Assembly: GCA_014529385.2 (NCBI GenBank)
Contig: CM043963.1
Span: 75,513,412-75,577,411 of the forward strand
From: Adiantum capillus-veneris
Lineage: Eukaryota; Streptophyta; Polypodiopsida; Polypodiales; Pteridaceae
Reading direction: 5' to 3'
Length of the DNA stretch: 64,000 nucleotides
A program made the translations under genes and the position numbers. The notes under the pieces were generated by a model. It was not told where the DNA came from. It worked only from the letters and a program-made list of their open reading frames with translations, and did no database searches. This document shows positions 44,501-52,640 of this stretch, piece by piece (position 1 is the first letter of the stretch; the number at the start of each line of letters is the position of its first letter).

Positions 44501-47367
44501 GTCCTTGGCTTCTTGTGCTTCTGCTTTGCTTGCGAGTTGTGCCAATGCAAGTCGATTCGTTTCTTGTTGTTGTGCCATCATGTCCAACATCGACTTGACC
44601 ATCATCTCCATAGGAGTGAGTGCAACTCGTGGCGTAGAAGGCGAAGGGGGAGGGTCGAAAAGTCTCCTGGTGGAGAAAAGTCTTCGCCGCCTCTCTCATG
44701 CTCATCACCTGTATGCGAAGTATCCATTCCGCTTCGGGTGACGACCATGCACTATGATCTTGGGGTCTTAAGCTCGCGAGGAACTTGGGTTCTTGATGGT
44801 CTTGAGGTCCTTGATTCGTGAGAATCTTGGGTTCTTGAGGTTCGTGAGTCTTGAGGGTCTTGGGTTCTTGGGGTTCTTGAGGTTTTCTTTCGCTTGCAAA
44901 TCGCGTTGGAGAAGGATCTTCTCTTCACCCGAGTTCTACCCTTTTATGCGGGCGCACCCCTTGGCAGCCTTGTGCTCACACCAAGGTTGCTTTTTCCCAC
45001 CTCACGTCGATTGGCCGGCCGCTAAGTGCACGGTCCGCTCTCAATGAGTGAAAAGAGACACAAGGGGAGGCTGGACAAGCCCTTCTTTCTTGGGATTCTT
45101 GTCACTCTTCAACAAAACACGATTAGGAATCGCCACGCCCAAGTAAACTTGGGTTCGTGCGATCGCAACAAGCAAAAAAAATTCTTGTCGTTCTTGTGGT
45201 TCTTCCCTTGAGTAATGCAGAACACTTCCAAAACTCTGATACCAATGTTAGGTGCAATGGAATGAATGTTGTTTTTTCTCAAGATTAGTGATCCTTATTG
45301 CTCAAGGTTCCTTTTTGTTCTTTAGGGAAAGAGAGAGCTTCCGTCTTGTAGAGTGTTGTGGTCACGAACAAAGTGAGTGGATATTGTGCGTGCAAGTGAA
45401 TGAGACTGAGAGAAGGAGAGAGAAGAGATACGACACCCGAGAGGTTGTAAAACCGTCCTCTGAAGGCCCCACTCTCGTCGGCGAGAGTGGTCTACTTTGA
45501 TTGCACAAAGGTGTACAATGCGAATGCAATGGACTGATGCAATGGGACTATGCCGACGACGACGACGACGGTGATGACGACGACTAAGGCTGAAATTTGT
45601 GATCTTCTAGGTTGAGTTCGGGGTTGTCTTGGTGGCTGAAATTGACTGGTCTATGGCTGTTTTCATGGCTGAAATGGTGGAGTAGTCGGGGATCAAGCTG
45701 AAGGCAAAAACGCTGAGGTTATATACCTGTCAGGCTGCGTTTTCATGCTTGTTCATACCTGTTGAAAGCACTGTCATGCTGAGGTCTTCAAGGTGAGAAA
45801 AACGCTACAATGCTGAGGCTTTTCTGGTCTTTTCAAGGGCTGAAAACCCTCTGCAGTTACAGGTCTTGGAGCGTTGATGGTTGGCTGAAAAAATGATGGG
45901 AAAGAGGGGTCCTAATGCTGAGCAAAACGCTGATGTGCTGAGGATCTGAGATTTTAAAAACGCTAGGGTTTTGGGCTGATGCTGATTGTCAAAAACGCTA
46001 AAGCTGAGGTGATTCAGTCGCGGGAAAACTCCGAGGATGGGGCTGATCTACAAGAGTTCAAAAACGCTATGCCTTTGGGCTGATCTGCTGCTGGAACTGT
46101 CGCCAGAAGTGGGGGAGAACTTCAGGGTGAGGATGCTCTATGAAAAACGCCAAGGTGATGGGAGGTATGGCGATGGGGGGTCATGAGGGGGGGTCCTGCT
46201 GAGAAGTTGTCTGTTGAGCGGGAAGCTCCTGCTGCCTCTTCTGCCAGAAAGTGCTAACTTGGGTTTGCTTATATATTAACTTAACAAAATTGCCCTACCT
46301 ACTTTTGTTGGAAAGTCACTTAAAAATAATAAGTGAAAATACCAATAAATAGGAAAATAGGTTAAATGAACTGGAAAATTCCTCTAACTGATGCTAATGG
46401 ATTCTGATGGGAATTCCGATGATCATGCTGTGTGCAACCGGAGGATATGCATCTATGCTAAGTGATTGGGCATGCACGGTCTACGAATAGACTCACAAAA
46501 GTGCCAGATCACTGCTAATCTAGACTTGATTGAATTGACTGAACCCTGCTCTGGTGTAGCTTGTCCACGGATACATAGGGTTGGGATGTGTCACGTGACA
46601 CTGATTGCCTCCCTGGCGAAAAGGTGAGCTTTTATTTAGCTTCCTTATGCACCCATATGTTGGAAGATGGAGAATTGAAGGATAAAGTTCAAGGATACGG
46701 CTGAAACCTTTTAGCATCAAATCCTTTAACGTTATTCTTAATTCTCCCTGTTCCAACACCATCCCCCTTTGTATGAAGCACAATCAATGTAAGTGCACTG
46801 TCCTATGTCCATCGGTTTGAGGACAATGTGCTTGCACAATGCTTTTGTCCTATATTCCATTCCAGCTGTGTATGTCTCTTGCTAATGTCTTGTGTACAGT
46901 GATTTTCTTATAAAGCCCAGGAGATAGAGGACAACGCAAAGAAAGCAGCGTTCCTTTCTACACCGAGCCTGTACTTCTCTCTCAATGATCATCATTTGAA
47001 AAAGAGCAGCTACATTTTTGATGTAAGCAAACTTAACTTAGTTAGTTGTTTAGAATAGCCCAAGCACACTAATTTTCCATTTGGACAGATTGACACACAG
47101 TGGAAGAAACATGCAAACTTTATTAAATGGGATTTCAATTCCCCATTGAACATACCAGAGCATATGTGGCACGCCTTTGATCTTGTTTTGATTGATCCTC
47201 CGTTTATCACATCAGAAGTTTGGTGTAAATATGCTGAGGCCACTCTTCTTCTCTTGGCACGCGGAGGTTGGTGCTGAACATTTAATAAAGAAAGGATTTG
47301 TATGTGTGTGTGTCATATGTGCATTTAGCTTAGGGACATAATGCACTGCATGCTGTGTGTGTGTGTG

Positions 47368-47459
<92 letters not shown>

Positions 47460-47790
47460 ATTGTTGCATGGAACTTGCCCTCTCTAGCACTAGGAATTTT
47501 GTGCTGAAAATATCATAAGGAAGAGTGTATAGGTGCATTAGTAATTGGTTATATGTGAGAAATTTACAAAGTATTACAATTCTATTCATCACATGTGGCC
47601 TTAATGCTTTGCAGGAAAAATCATTCTAAGTACTGTTAAAGAGAATGCAGAGCTTCTAAATCATCTTTTGAACGTCCGACCGCAAGTTTTTGAGCCTTGT
47701 ATACCTCACCTTGTCTATCAATATACGTTCTTCACAAATTACCAAACTAAGCATCTCTCACTGTATAATCCAGAGATATACCAAGGCTAG
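29124..47790 (+). CDS. EEF1AKMT1/EFM5-like (N6-adenineMlase family) methyltransferase, four exons
   Basis: Exons 29,124-29,288, 46,921-47,022, 47,089-47,266 and 47,615-47,790 join to 621 bp, 206 residues. The protein carries NPDLNQYWYSS (about residues 38-48), matching the SQFWY start of the family domain, KKAAFLSTPSLYFSL at the cofactor-fold position and the catalytic-type DPPF at 125-128, then ITSEVWCKYAEATLLLLARGG. The family's nominal activity is SAM-dependent methylation; the best-known members methylate a lysine of elongation factor 1A, though the Pfam name says N6-adenine methyltransferase. Length is close to the human protein's (214). All splice junctions are GT-AG and in phase. Intron 1 (17,632 bp) holds the nested retrotransposons. 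A plant paralogue with another substrate is possible. Confidence 0.82.
29513..29558. repeat. (CA)n microsatellite in intron 1
   Basis: About 23 CA units. Confidence 0.97.
30347..31691 (-). repeat. LTR-A of the composite
   Basis: 1345 bp, with TGTTAGGTGCAGC at one end and GTCACGTGACA at the other, both TG...CA. Carries repeated AAAAACGCT motifs between about 30,860 and 31,240. Open frames inside (for example 30,399-30,602) recur in all three LTRs and show no protein family. Confidence 0.9.
31692..31703 (-). other. Polypurine tract, internal copy 1
   Basis: Minus strand AAAAGGAGAGGA directly precedes the LTR-A start TGTCACGTG. Confidence 0.85.
31703..32554 (-). CDS. C-terminal protein of the gag-pro element, copy 1
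   Basis: Open frame of 283 residues in place of the missing pol. It reads SKEPSQEVLCVRMIDTHALF, GFLYFSQHRYVIPFSRHDIL, HECMGIVHKKPKSLYVRKSH and, at the end, TFMEFKYRTTHTSEWADEES followed by LPRF. The end is faintly chromodomain-like (F-x-V/E-K/F-Y, then W and E-x-L) but I would not assign it. The hydrophobic-hydrophobic segment FFSFTLHGMAMFMVLCW could be a membrane or buried strand. The frame is intact, unlike its partner in copy 2, which has a stop and a 2-bp difference. Its upstream limit is a TAG after the acidic linker. Confidence 0.45.
   Translation of the reverse strand: MLAFESRCTDPPREDSKDPEEAILALEPWSKEPSQEVLCVRMIDTHALFECFIRDGFLYFSQHRYVIPFSRHDILHIEHVSLMDEHECMGIVHKKPKSLYVRKSHSMSLPWHDTVSKRAYDSMSTKHGHFHCDLPQLIDFDQIEKIQSHCLHVFDERFVTPYLCSSTLHTQSLEKTIFFSFTLHGMAMFMVLCWRWFQEFSAMEILEEERSMTLDEVEASKKPQKTLCRFRRGPEKQALQTFMEFKYRTTHTSEWADEESLPRFRMLLAISLDAIQFGTSTSL
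32594..33500 (-). pseudogene. Zinc knuckle and aspartic protease of the gag-pro element, copy 1
   Basis: A complete CCHC knuckle reads CFHCHIKGHIETTC (33,308-33,349). The protease active-site loop is VILFDPGSMHDVI, with Asp at 33,137-33,139 and Pro in place of Ser/Thr, as is common in some plant Ty3 lineages. GCDMILGIRWFRDNDA gives the C-terminal motif. A stop follows SSLV, and a TAG ends the acidic Asp/His-rich linker near 32,594. No RT follows. Confidence 0.75.
33551..34513 (-). pseudogene. Gag of the gag-pro element, copy 1
   Basis: Starts MEMMVKSMLDMMAQQQETNR, followed by an Arg/Glu-rich coiled coil (KDRERDERND; AAKQEEHRLAFERERDERE), then the Gag core (FSKYDGKMDAIVIHSWLHQF; AAMHLAGDAINWYHAW). 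A stop follows WYHAW at 33,959; the frame continues as FMPPQYLARLKDDWRALKQN and DPIDLNKAVAIAIAQEM to a TAG near 33,551 that is shared with copy 2. Retrotrans_gag-type capsid domain; would form the particle. Confidence 0.8.
34680..34805. repeat. Degenerate short tandem repeat in the 5' leader, copy 1
   Basis: Variants of GGTTCTTGA repeat about ten times on the + strand, giving a Gln-Glu-Pro-rich frame on the minus strand. The same tract is in copy 2 (44,785-44,885). Probably leader RNA, not coding. Confidence 0.7.
35101..35112 (-). other. Primer-binding site, internal copy 1
   Basis: Minus strand TGGTATCAGAGT, one base from the complement of initiator-methionine tRNA, one base from the LTR-B end. 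Confidence 0.9.
35114..35917 (-). repeat. LTR-B, left part (before the copia insertion)
   Basis: Begins TGTTAGGTGCAGC. Matches LTR-A and LTR-C but has an extra 96-bp tandem copy: the sequence from 35,128 (GAATGAATGTTG) recurs at 35,224. Interrupted at 35,917 by the copia element. Confidence 0.92.
35128..35319. repeat. 96-bp tandem duplication unique to LTR-B
   Basis: Units start at 35,128 and 35,224. LTR-A and LTR-C have one unit. Confidence 0.9.
35918..36144 (+). repeat. 5' LTR of the nested copia element
   Basis: Starts TGTTACCATATACATG, ends AATTCCAACA. Confidence 0.95.
36147..36158 (+). other. Primer-binding site of the nested copia element
   Basis: TAGTATCAGAGC, one mismatch from the initiator-methionine tRNA complement, two bases after the LTR. 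Confidence 0.9.
36507..37614 (+). pseudogene. Gag of the nested copia element
   Basis: ATG at 36,507 starts MADNNNTDVFKMFAAEDRLD, then NYPMWAYMMQHVLVSKGVWN, the UBN2-type Gag core. Stops follow WDVKDA (near 36,775) and SAK (36,850), with a frame change near 36,880, then SKIMHEEDDMDTFLASVKDI and VLDALPDSYQTFASTW. A TAG follows KNRTR (37,188). The CCHC knuckle reads CHYCKANDHLIKSC near 37,360. Ends at the frame change into protease. Confidence 0.85.
37600..38030 (+). pseudogene. Aspartic protease of the nested copia element
   Basis: WYFDSGATKHITSHRELFTS, with the catalytic Asp at 37,613-37,615, then SVTCANNVSYPVQGVGKIVL and LYVPGIKKNLLSVSALARLG. In a different frame from Gag, then broken again before integrase near 38,000. 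Confidence 0.88.
38018..39435 (+). pseudogene. Integrase of the nested copia element
   Basis: HHCC zinc module (LWHARFGHLNFASLLRL; CEGCILGK), then the catalytic core with Asp at 38,221-38,223, Asp at 38,410-38,412 (LRSDRGWEY) and Glu at 38,518-38,520 (GVAERKNRS), DD35E spacing. A TAA at 38,239-38,241 falls just after the first Asp. GYSVESKGYRLYHP and MPKWLVHTLRDSK follow. The frame runs on into the start of RT. Confidence 0.9.
39240..40790 (+). pseudogene. Reverse transcriptase-RNase H of the nested copia element
   Basis: RT begins in the integrase frame (NWMAAMQSKYDALIENDTW), then a one-base loss near 39,431 changes frame. YVDD is at 39,834-39,845. A TAG follows GGIALC at 39,990-39,992. RNase H shows HAFSDSDWAGCFDTRVST, SSCEAEYRAVFTATVECVWL and YTDSQSALAVARNPVFHART, and ends in a TGA at 40,788-40,790. 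Not active as read. Confidence 0.9.
40855..40863 (+). other. Polypurine tract of the nested copia element
   Basis: GAGGGGGGA ends two bases before the 3' LTR. Confidence 0.85.
40866..41090 (+). repeat. 3' LTR of the nested copia element
   Basis: 225 bp, nearly identical to 35,918-36,144. Confidence 0.95.
41091..41746 (-). repeat. LTR-B, right part (after the copia insertion)
   Basis: Resumes with the duplicated GATCT followed by GAGATTCCAAAAACGCT, the same sequence that is continuous in LTR-A at about 31,045, and ends GTCACGTGACA. Confidence 0.93.
41747..41759 (-). other. Polypurine tract, internal copy 2
   Basis: Same AAAAGGAGAGGA as copy 1, adjoining LTR-B. Confidence 0.85.
41758..42660 (-). 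pseudogene. C-terminal protein of the gag-pro element, copy 2
   Basis: Homologous to the intact frame at 31,703-32,554. Here a Trp codon has become TAG near 42,275 (after SHSMSLP), and a 2-bp length difference near 42,147 shifts the frame, leaving 41,758-42,108 and 42,275-42,736 as separate open pieces. Confidence 0.7.
42692..42797. repeat. 53-bp tandem duplication in internal copy 2
   Basis: Units beginning CACATCTTGTTCATGC start at 42,692 and 42,745. The period is not a multiple of three and shifts the frame of the acidic linker. Copy 1 has a single unit. Confidence 0.9.
42733..43600 (-). pseudogene. Zinc knuckle and aspartic protease of the gag-pro element, copy 2
   Basis: The protease frame 43,338-42,733 is intact: VILFDPGSMHDVIKSSLVEK, with Asp at 43,228-43,230, through GCDMILGIRWFRDNDA. 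In the knuckle the His codon has become Asp (CFHCHIKGDIKRIC), so the zinc-binding set is CCDC. Confidence 0.75.
43669..44611 (-). pseudogene. Gag of the gag-pro element, copy 2
   Basis: MEMMVKSMLDMMAQQQETNR start as in copy 1. The stop after WYHAW in copy 1 is a Gln codon here, and the frame reads on to 44,000, where a 2-bp deletion relative to copy 1 shifts it. The rest is open at 43,962-43,669. The TAG in the Asn/Gly/Ser-rich linker is shared with copy 1. Confidence 0.8.
45233..45244 (-). other. Primer-binding site, internal copy 2
   Basis: Minus strand TGGTATCAGAGT, as in copy 1. Confidence 0.9.
45246..46600 (-). repeat. LTR-C of the composite
   Basis: 1355 bp, TGTTAGGTGCAATGG to GTCACGTGACA, followed by the target duplication CTGAT. 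In transcription direction it is the 5' LTR. Confidence 0.92.
46921..47022 (+). CDS. Methyltransferase exon 2
   Basis: Acceptor AG at 46,919-46,920, donor GTAAGC at 47,023. Encodes 34 codons from EIEDNAKKAAFLSTPSLYF to SSYIFD, phase 0 at both ends. Confidence 0.85.
47089..47266 (+). CDS. Methyltransferase exon 3
   Basis: Acceptor TTGGACAG at 47,081-47,088, donor GTTGGT at 47,267. Encodes IDTQWKKHANFIKWDF through the DPPF motif to LLLLARG plus one base; phase 1 at its end. Confidence 0.85.
47354..47458. repeat. (TG)n(GA)n compound microsatellite in intron 3
   Basis: TG run with one interruption, then GA directly to 47,458. Confidence 0.97.
47615..47790 (+). CDS. Methyltransferase exon 4
   Basis: Acceptor TTTGCAG ends at 47,614. 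Completes the split Gly codon, then KIILSTVKENAELLNHLL, VFEPCIPHLVYQYTFFTNY and a TAG at 47,788-47,790. Intron 3 contains a (TG)n(GA)n tract. Confidence 0.85.
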
Positions 47791-47880
47791 ATTTTAAAAA
47801 AAAAACCTTGCACATGAGAACCTCTTGGACAACACAATTTTCTCAAGCACCTCAAAGAACTTTGGAGGAGAGATGAAGTA

Positions 47881-47886
47881 AATAAA
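47881..47886 (+). promoter_or_regulatory. Candidate polyadenylation signal of the methyltransferase gene
   Basis: AATAAA 91 bp after the stop codon. Position is plausible; not proven. Confidence 0.4.
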
Positions 47887-48262
47887 GAGGTTTGTCTATT
47901 CCATTTGAAACTTGTAATGTCTAATGAACAAGGAGGGTTATCTAGTTACATTGATTTGCCCAAAAATTACCCTCAAGTTACCATGGTGCTCTCAAAGAGG
48001 CTTTGTTTCTTTTTAAAATTCTACAAAAAAATGATGGTAGCTGAAGACAAGTGCTCGGAAGTCAATTCATTGTACTTGATGCTTTTAACACTAAACTATG
48101 TTTTTTAAAGGTTTTTCAGCTCTCAAACCTCTTTCTTGTTACCCCTCTTGAGACATGACATATATGCCTCCAAGAGCTCTTTTGGTATTTGTCCTCTCTT
48201 TTTTTTCTTCTGCACAAAAATAAATGATATTGGGATAAGGACTAGGGAGAGAAGCACTCATG

Positions 48263-48280
48263 GTGTGTGTGTGTGTGTGC

Positions 48281-48316
<36 letters not shown>
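48263..48316. repeat. (GT)n(GA)n compound microsatellite
   Basis: GT run with one GC, then GA. Confidence 0.97.
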
Positions 48317-48318
<2 letters not shown>

Positions 48319-49450
48319 CAAGCTAGCTTTGATAGAGATCACAAAGCTTCTTGATGAGCTTCATAGCAGGTCTGACAGTTCGAACGAATTGTCGCTTGTG
48401 CCTCCACGTGTATATATATATTTGATATTATATTTCGATCAAAATATATTTCCATCGAACCATATAGAATTTATACGAATATATGCGTAGAATACGTGTA
48501 TATAATGAATAAAGGCATAATATATGTACAATTTATGTGCAACTTAACACTTGACCTTTGACCTTTTGTATGCCTTTAACATCATCATATGGCAACACAT
48601 GGCTACAAATTCATAATGCTTCTTTATAGGTTTCATAATAGCTACTCCTCTCCACCCACAAGCCAAGAGACCTTTCTACTTGACCCTTGACCTTTCCCGT
48701 TCTTTAGGATCATCACATGGCTACCAATGGCTCATCAGACTTTGCCGGCATGGCATCCCAGATGTCTCGCTCATATTCATCTCAAAATCTTATGAAAGCA
48801 TCGTATCAATTCCCAAGACCACAGACCCGTAACACCACCTGCAGGAGTGTAGAGAGGGAGAGTCAAAATTCTGGCTAGGGTGAAGGAAGGGTGACTCCCC
48901 AAAACACATGGACACAATGGAGCACTCCACCTCTCTCTCCATCTCTCTCTACAAATTATTGGGAGCAAGGGAAGATCAATACACTCCACTTCCATCAAAT
49001 CATTCCCTCGCATGTGGGATCTTGACATGCTGCCACATGGTGGCACCATATTTAAAGGTACCTTTTAATATGGTGCCCATCTACTTATAAAGTACAAAGG
49101 AGCTTGGACGCCCAATTGATGAGAGATTCAATACCCATCAAAGCCCACACAATGGGAACAATTTTCAGCATCGAAAAATCTCTTTTCACCTTTGCTCATC
49201 ATGCAATGGGGCTTGAGAAAGCAATGTATGCAACCAAAGTGGAAAAACAAGACTCTAAATGACTTTTGACAAGATGGTGGTCCCTTGTCCAAGGCCACCC
49301 TTCAAGTAAGCTATGGCTCAATAGAAAGAGCCAAGACTGTATGAAAAATTTTATTTGGTTTCAACTTCAACCGCACAAAGTCGTAGGATTGAAGATCAAC
49401 TACACATAGGGCAGGGAAAAGAGCCCCGCGTCCCAACGTTTCAACCCAAG

Positions 49451-49942
49451 AGTAATCCAACCAAGCCGAAGCAAGGAGGGATACTCACTTGTTCTCACCA
49501 TGGAGTTGAAGGCTATGGCGGAGATAGCAAAGAGGCATTCATCACTTATGTATAATAGAAATTAGAGACTTCATGACACACTTATCAACGCATGAACCAA
49601 GAAAGCTTATCCACAAAGTAAACTTCATTGTTCAATTAAATGAAACTCTATGTGATAGCTCCTTTAATTAGAGCTCGAGAAGGTAGTACTATACAAAGTA
49701 ATCCAACCAAGCGGAAGCAAGGAGGGATACTCATTTGTTCTCACCATGGAGTTGAAGGCTATGGTGGAGATAGCAAAGAGGCATTTATCACTTACGTATA
49801 ATAGAAATTAGAGACTTCATGACATACTTATCAAAGCATGAACCAAGAAAGTTTATCCACAAAGTAAATTTCATTGTTCAATTAAATGAAACTTTATGTG
49901 ATAGCTCCTTTAAATAGAGCTCGAGAAGGTAGTACAAATGTA
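49451..49942. repeat. 246-bp tandem duplication
   Basis: Units start at 49,451 and 49,697 (AGTAATCCAACCAAG) and differ by scattered substitutions. No coding content recognised. Confidence 0.92.
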
Positions 49943-49947
49943 TAGTA

Positions 49948-50568
49948 CAAGTCCATATGAGTTCAAAAGCTATCATAATAACTAATATCTAATTCTCCTA
50001 AATGATTTTCTCATGTTAAAATGATCATTTAATATGGGGAAGTACTAGGGGAGAAAAAGCTAGAATATTGGTTAGGCTGGCAGACCGGTCACAGTCGGGA
50101 TCAAAATGAGGCAAAATAGGGATCCAAAGGGGGGGCCATTTGCAAAAGAGCAATGTGCATTAATGGGCTTCAAAGACCCTAAGGTTCAGCCCATTAAGAC
50201 TTCCAAAATGCTTAGGTTCCAAAATTCAAAGGGTATGTCCAATGGTCAAGCTTAGGGTAAATTGGATGCTTGTGGGAAGACTAAAACGTTTTCCCACATC
50301 CCTACCCTTGAGGGGGCGAGCCTTTTATGCAAGGGATGAGAGAGAAACACACACACACACACTCACTCTTGCAAGCCCCCTTTACATAAAGGGCATAGTG
50401 GACACATGTCAACTCCCTATCCCAGTTGCCCCCAAGGTGCATTCAAATCCTATTGGATGGCCATAGAGGTGGACCAATAAGAATTAGGCTAGAGTAGATT
50501 TAGTTTAATTCATTTAAAAATACTTGATAAAAGAACCAATAGAAATTAAGCTCTCTAGAAGACTATTG
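49948..50568 (+). repeat. Tandem duplicate of the 5' end of the chromovirus LTR with flank
   Basis: This segment contains about 20 bp of target flank (AGTCCATATGAGTTCAAAAG) plus the first ~600 bp of the LTR that starts again at 50,593. It ends at GGACAGTC, where the LTR proper would continue with TCCCAAGG. Its start reads TATCATAATA in place of TGTCATAATA. It has many substitutions and a far shorter CA run than the second copy. Confidence 0.85.
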
Positions 50569-50592
50569 GACAGTCCATATGAGTTCAAAAGC

Positions 50593-50968
50593 TGTCATAA
50601 TAGCTAATATATAATTCTCCTAAATGATTTTCTCATGTTAAACTGATCATTATGGGGAAGTACCAGGGGGGAGAAAAAGCTAGCATATTGGTTAGGCTGG
50701 CAGACCGCTAGTCTCACAGTAGGGATCCAAAGGAGGGAAAATAGGGATCCAAAGGGGGGGCCATCTGCAAAAGAGCAATGTGCATTAATGGATTCGAAGA
50801 CCCTAAGGTTCAGCCCATTAAGACTTCCAAAATGCTAAGGTTCCAAAATTCAAAGGGTATGTCCAATGGTCAAGCTTAGGATAAATTGGATACTTATGGG
50901 AAGAATCAAAAGTCTTCCCACCTCCCTGTCCTTGAGGGGGCGAGCCTTTTATGTAGGGGATGAGAGAG

Positions 50969-51029
<61 letters not shown>

Positions 51030-52226
51030 TGCAAGCCCCCTTTACACAAAGGGCATAGTGGACACATGTAAGCTCCCTAGCCCAGTTGCCCCCAAGGTGC
51101 ATTCAAATCCTATTGGATGGCCATAGAGGTGGACCTATGAGAATTAGGCTAGAGTAAATTTAGTTTAATTCATTTAAAAACACTTGATAAAAGAACCAAT
51201 AGAAATTAAGCTCTCTAGAAGACTATTGGACAGTCTCCCAAGGGGTCCAATGAGCATTCACCACGCCAATGGCTTGCCTGATTCCTATTGGCCAGAAGAC
51301 TAAGAGGTCTAGTGAGAGTTTAATTGCATTATTTAAATACCTAAAGCTCTCACAAAAGGGGAAAGGGGGACACATGTCACAAGGCTATCACTTATGCTTC
51401 TTAACTGTCATTGGCTAAGCTTTGCAGGGACCAATAGGATGCCATCATGAGAAAAGCAAGAGGGGTCGACGAAGAGAGAGAGGGGGACTGATTTTTGCAA
51501 GGCATTATCACTTACACACTCACACAAGCTCATGTGTGAAGCAAAGAATACTATCTCCTTCTCCAAGCTTTAAAGAAAAGCTTATCATCTTCTCCAAGCT
51601 TTTGAGAAGGGAGGCCTACACCAACAACTCTTGGCTTTGTGATGCAAATCCAACCAAGAGCCAAGCTTCAATGCATGCTCATCTCCGCTACCATGCTAAT
51701 TGCTAAGCTATGCTAAGCTATTAAGAGTGATTATGTGAGGAGACATACTTCTTTCTCGTAAGAATACTCCTTCTTTCTCTCGATCTACTCTCATACCTCG
51801 CTAGCTCTCACCATCTTCGAAGGTGTGTGAGGTCTTGGGTGTGAGATCGTGAGGGAATTGATGTTGTGTTTTCAAGTGTGAGCTTGGTGCTTGAAGCTTC
51901 CATCTTCATTGCACCAGCGAGTTATTGAAGGAACATAAAGTATTGTATTGTAAAAGGTCTCCCTTGATGGGGGAAACCTATAATACAAAGCCTTTTGGAG
52001 AGGGGGCCGGCTCCATGTAAATCCGGTCCTCAACTGTTGTCAATAGCTTAATTTCTCTCTCTTTTTGAAGTATTGTTCATGCCTATCTAACTAGGTGTTA
52101 TGCTTTTGTTGCTCTCTCCATCCAAGCACTCTTGCTATGCTCATTAGGAATCTATTCTAATGAAATGCTCACTATGTCTATGCTATTTTCAGCTACACAC
52201 AAGTTTCTAGACCATTAAATATTACA
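50593..52226 (+). repeat. 5' LTR of the chromovirus
   Basis: TGTCATAATAGC to ACCATTAAATATTACA. Contains a long (AC)n run at 50,970-51,027. Confidence 0.93.
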
Positions 52227-52227
52227 T

Positions 52228-52239
52228 TGGTATCAGAGC
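52228..52239 (+). other. Primer-binding site of the chromovirus
   Basis: TGGTATCAGAGC, a perfect initiator-methionine tRNA complement, one base after the LTR. Confidence 0.95.
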
Positions 52240-52640
52240 ATAAGGTTTCCCTTTTTTTTGCTCAAGAAGAGAGGTCCTCAAGCTAATTATAAATGGTTGG
52301 TATTATTAATTGCAATTGAGTAAGTAGAATAGGGATTTTTCAGCCTTGCAATGCGCCTGCTTCGTGAAGATAACGGGGCATCACCATCGAGAACTATGGT
52401 CTTAATAGTGGAGTCCTACGGGGCTTGCCTATGGCTTAACCACTATTGAGCTATTAGAAGCTTGACAAGAGCCAGTACTGTTTTGGTGTTGAAAGACCCT
52501 CTCTTCTATTCCTTGCAATTAATGATATTCGAGCCACGGGTACAGGAGCTTGAGTGCTTTTCTAAAGGGGTTAAGAGAGTAGCAACCAGGGCTGAAAGTG
52601 CCAAACTACGCTTAAAAATTTACACCTAAAAGTTGTTAGA

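Larger units (their letters stand above)
30347..46600 (-). mobile_element. Three-LTR composite gag-pro retrotransposon inserted in intron 1
   Basis: Bounded by the duplicated target CTGAT (30,342-30,346 and 46,601-46,605). The order on the + strand is LTR-A (30,347-31,691), internal 1 (31,692-35,113), LTR-B (35,114-41,746, itself holding a copia element), internal 2 (41,747-45,245), LTR-C (45,246-46,600). All parts point the same way; coding is on the minus strand. Each internal region has a tRNA-iMet primer site at its right end and a polypurine tract at its left. The outer pair of LTRs alone carries the target duplication, so this is one insertion whose body is duplicated. Confidence 0.92.
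47791..49450. other. Region downstream of the methyltransferase gene
   Basis: After the 3' UTR I see no gene. A diverged pair of segments (TTGACCTTTGACCTTT near 48,549 and TTGACCCTTGACCTTT near 48,680) suggests an old duplication. AT-rich at 48,410-48,540. Confidence 0.35.

Noticed and set aside
47905-48108. A 67-codon frame downstream of the methyltransferase
   Set aside because: Short, no recognisable family, lies in the probable 3' untranslated or flanking sequence.
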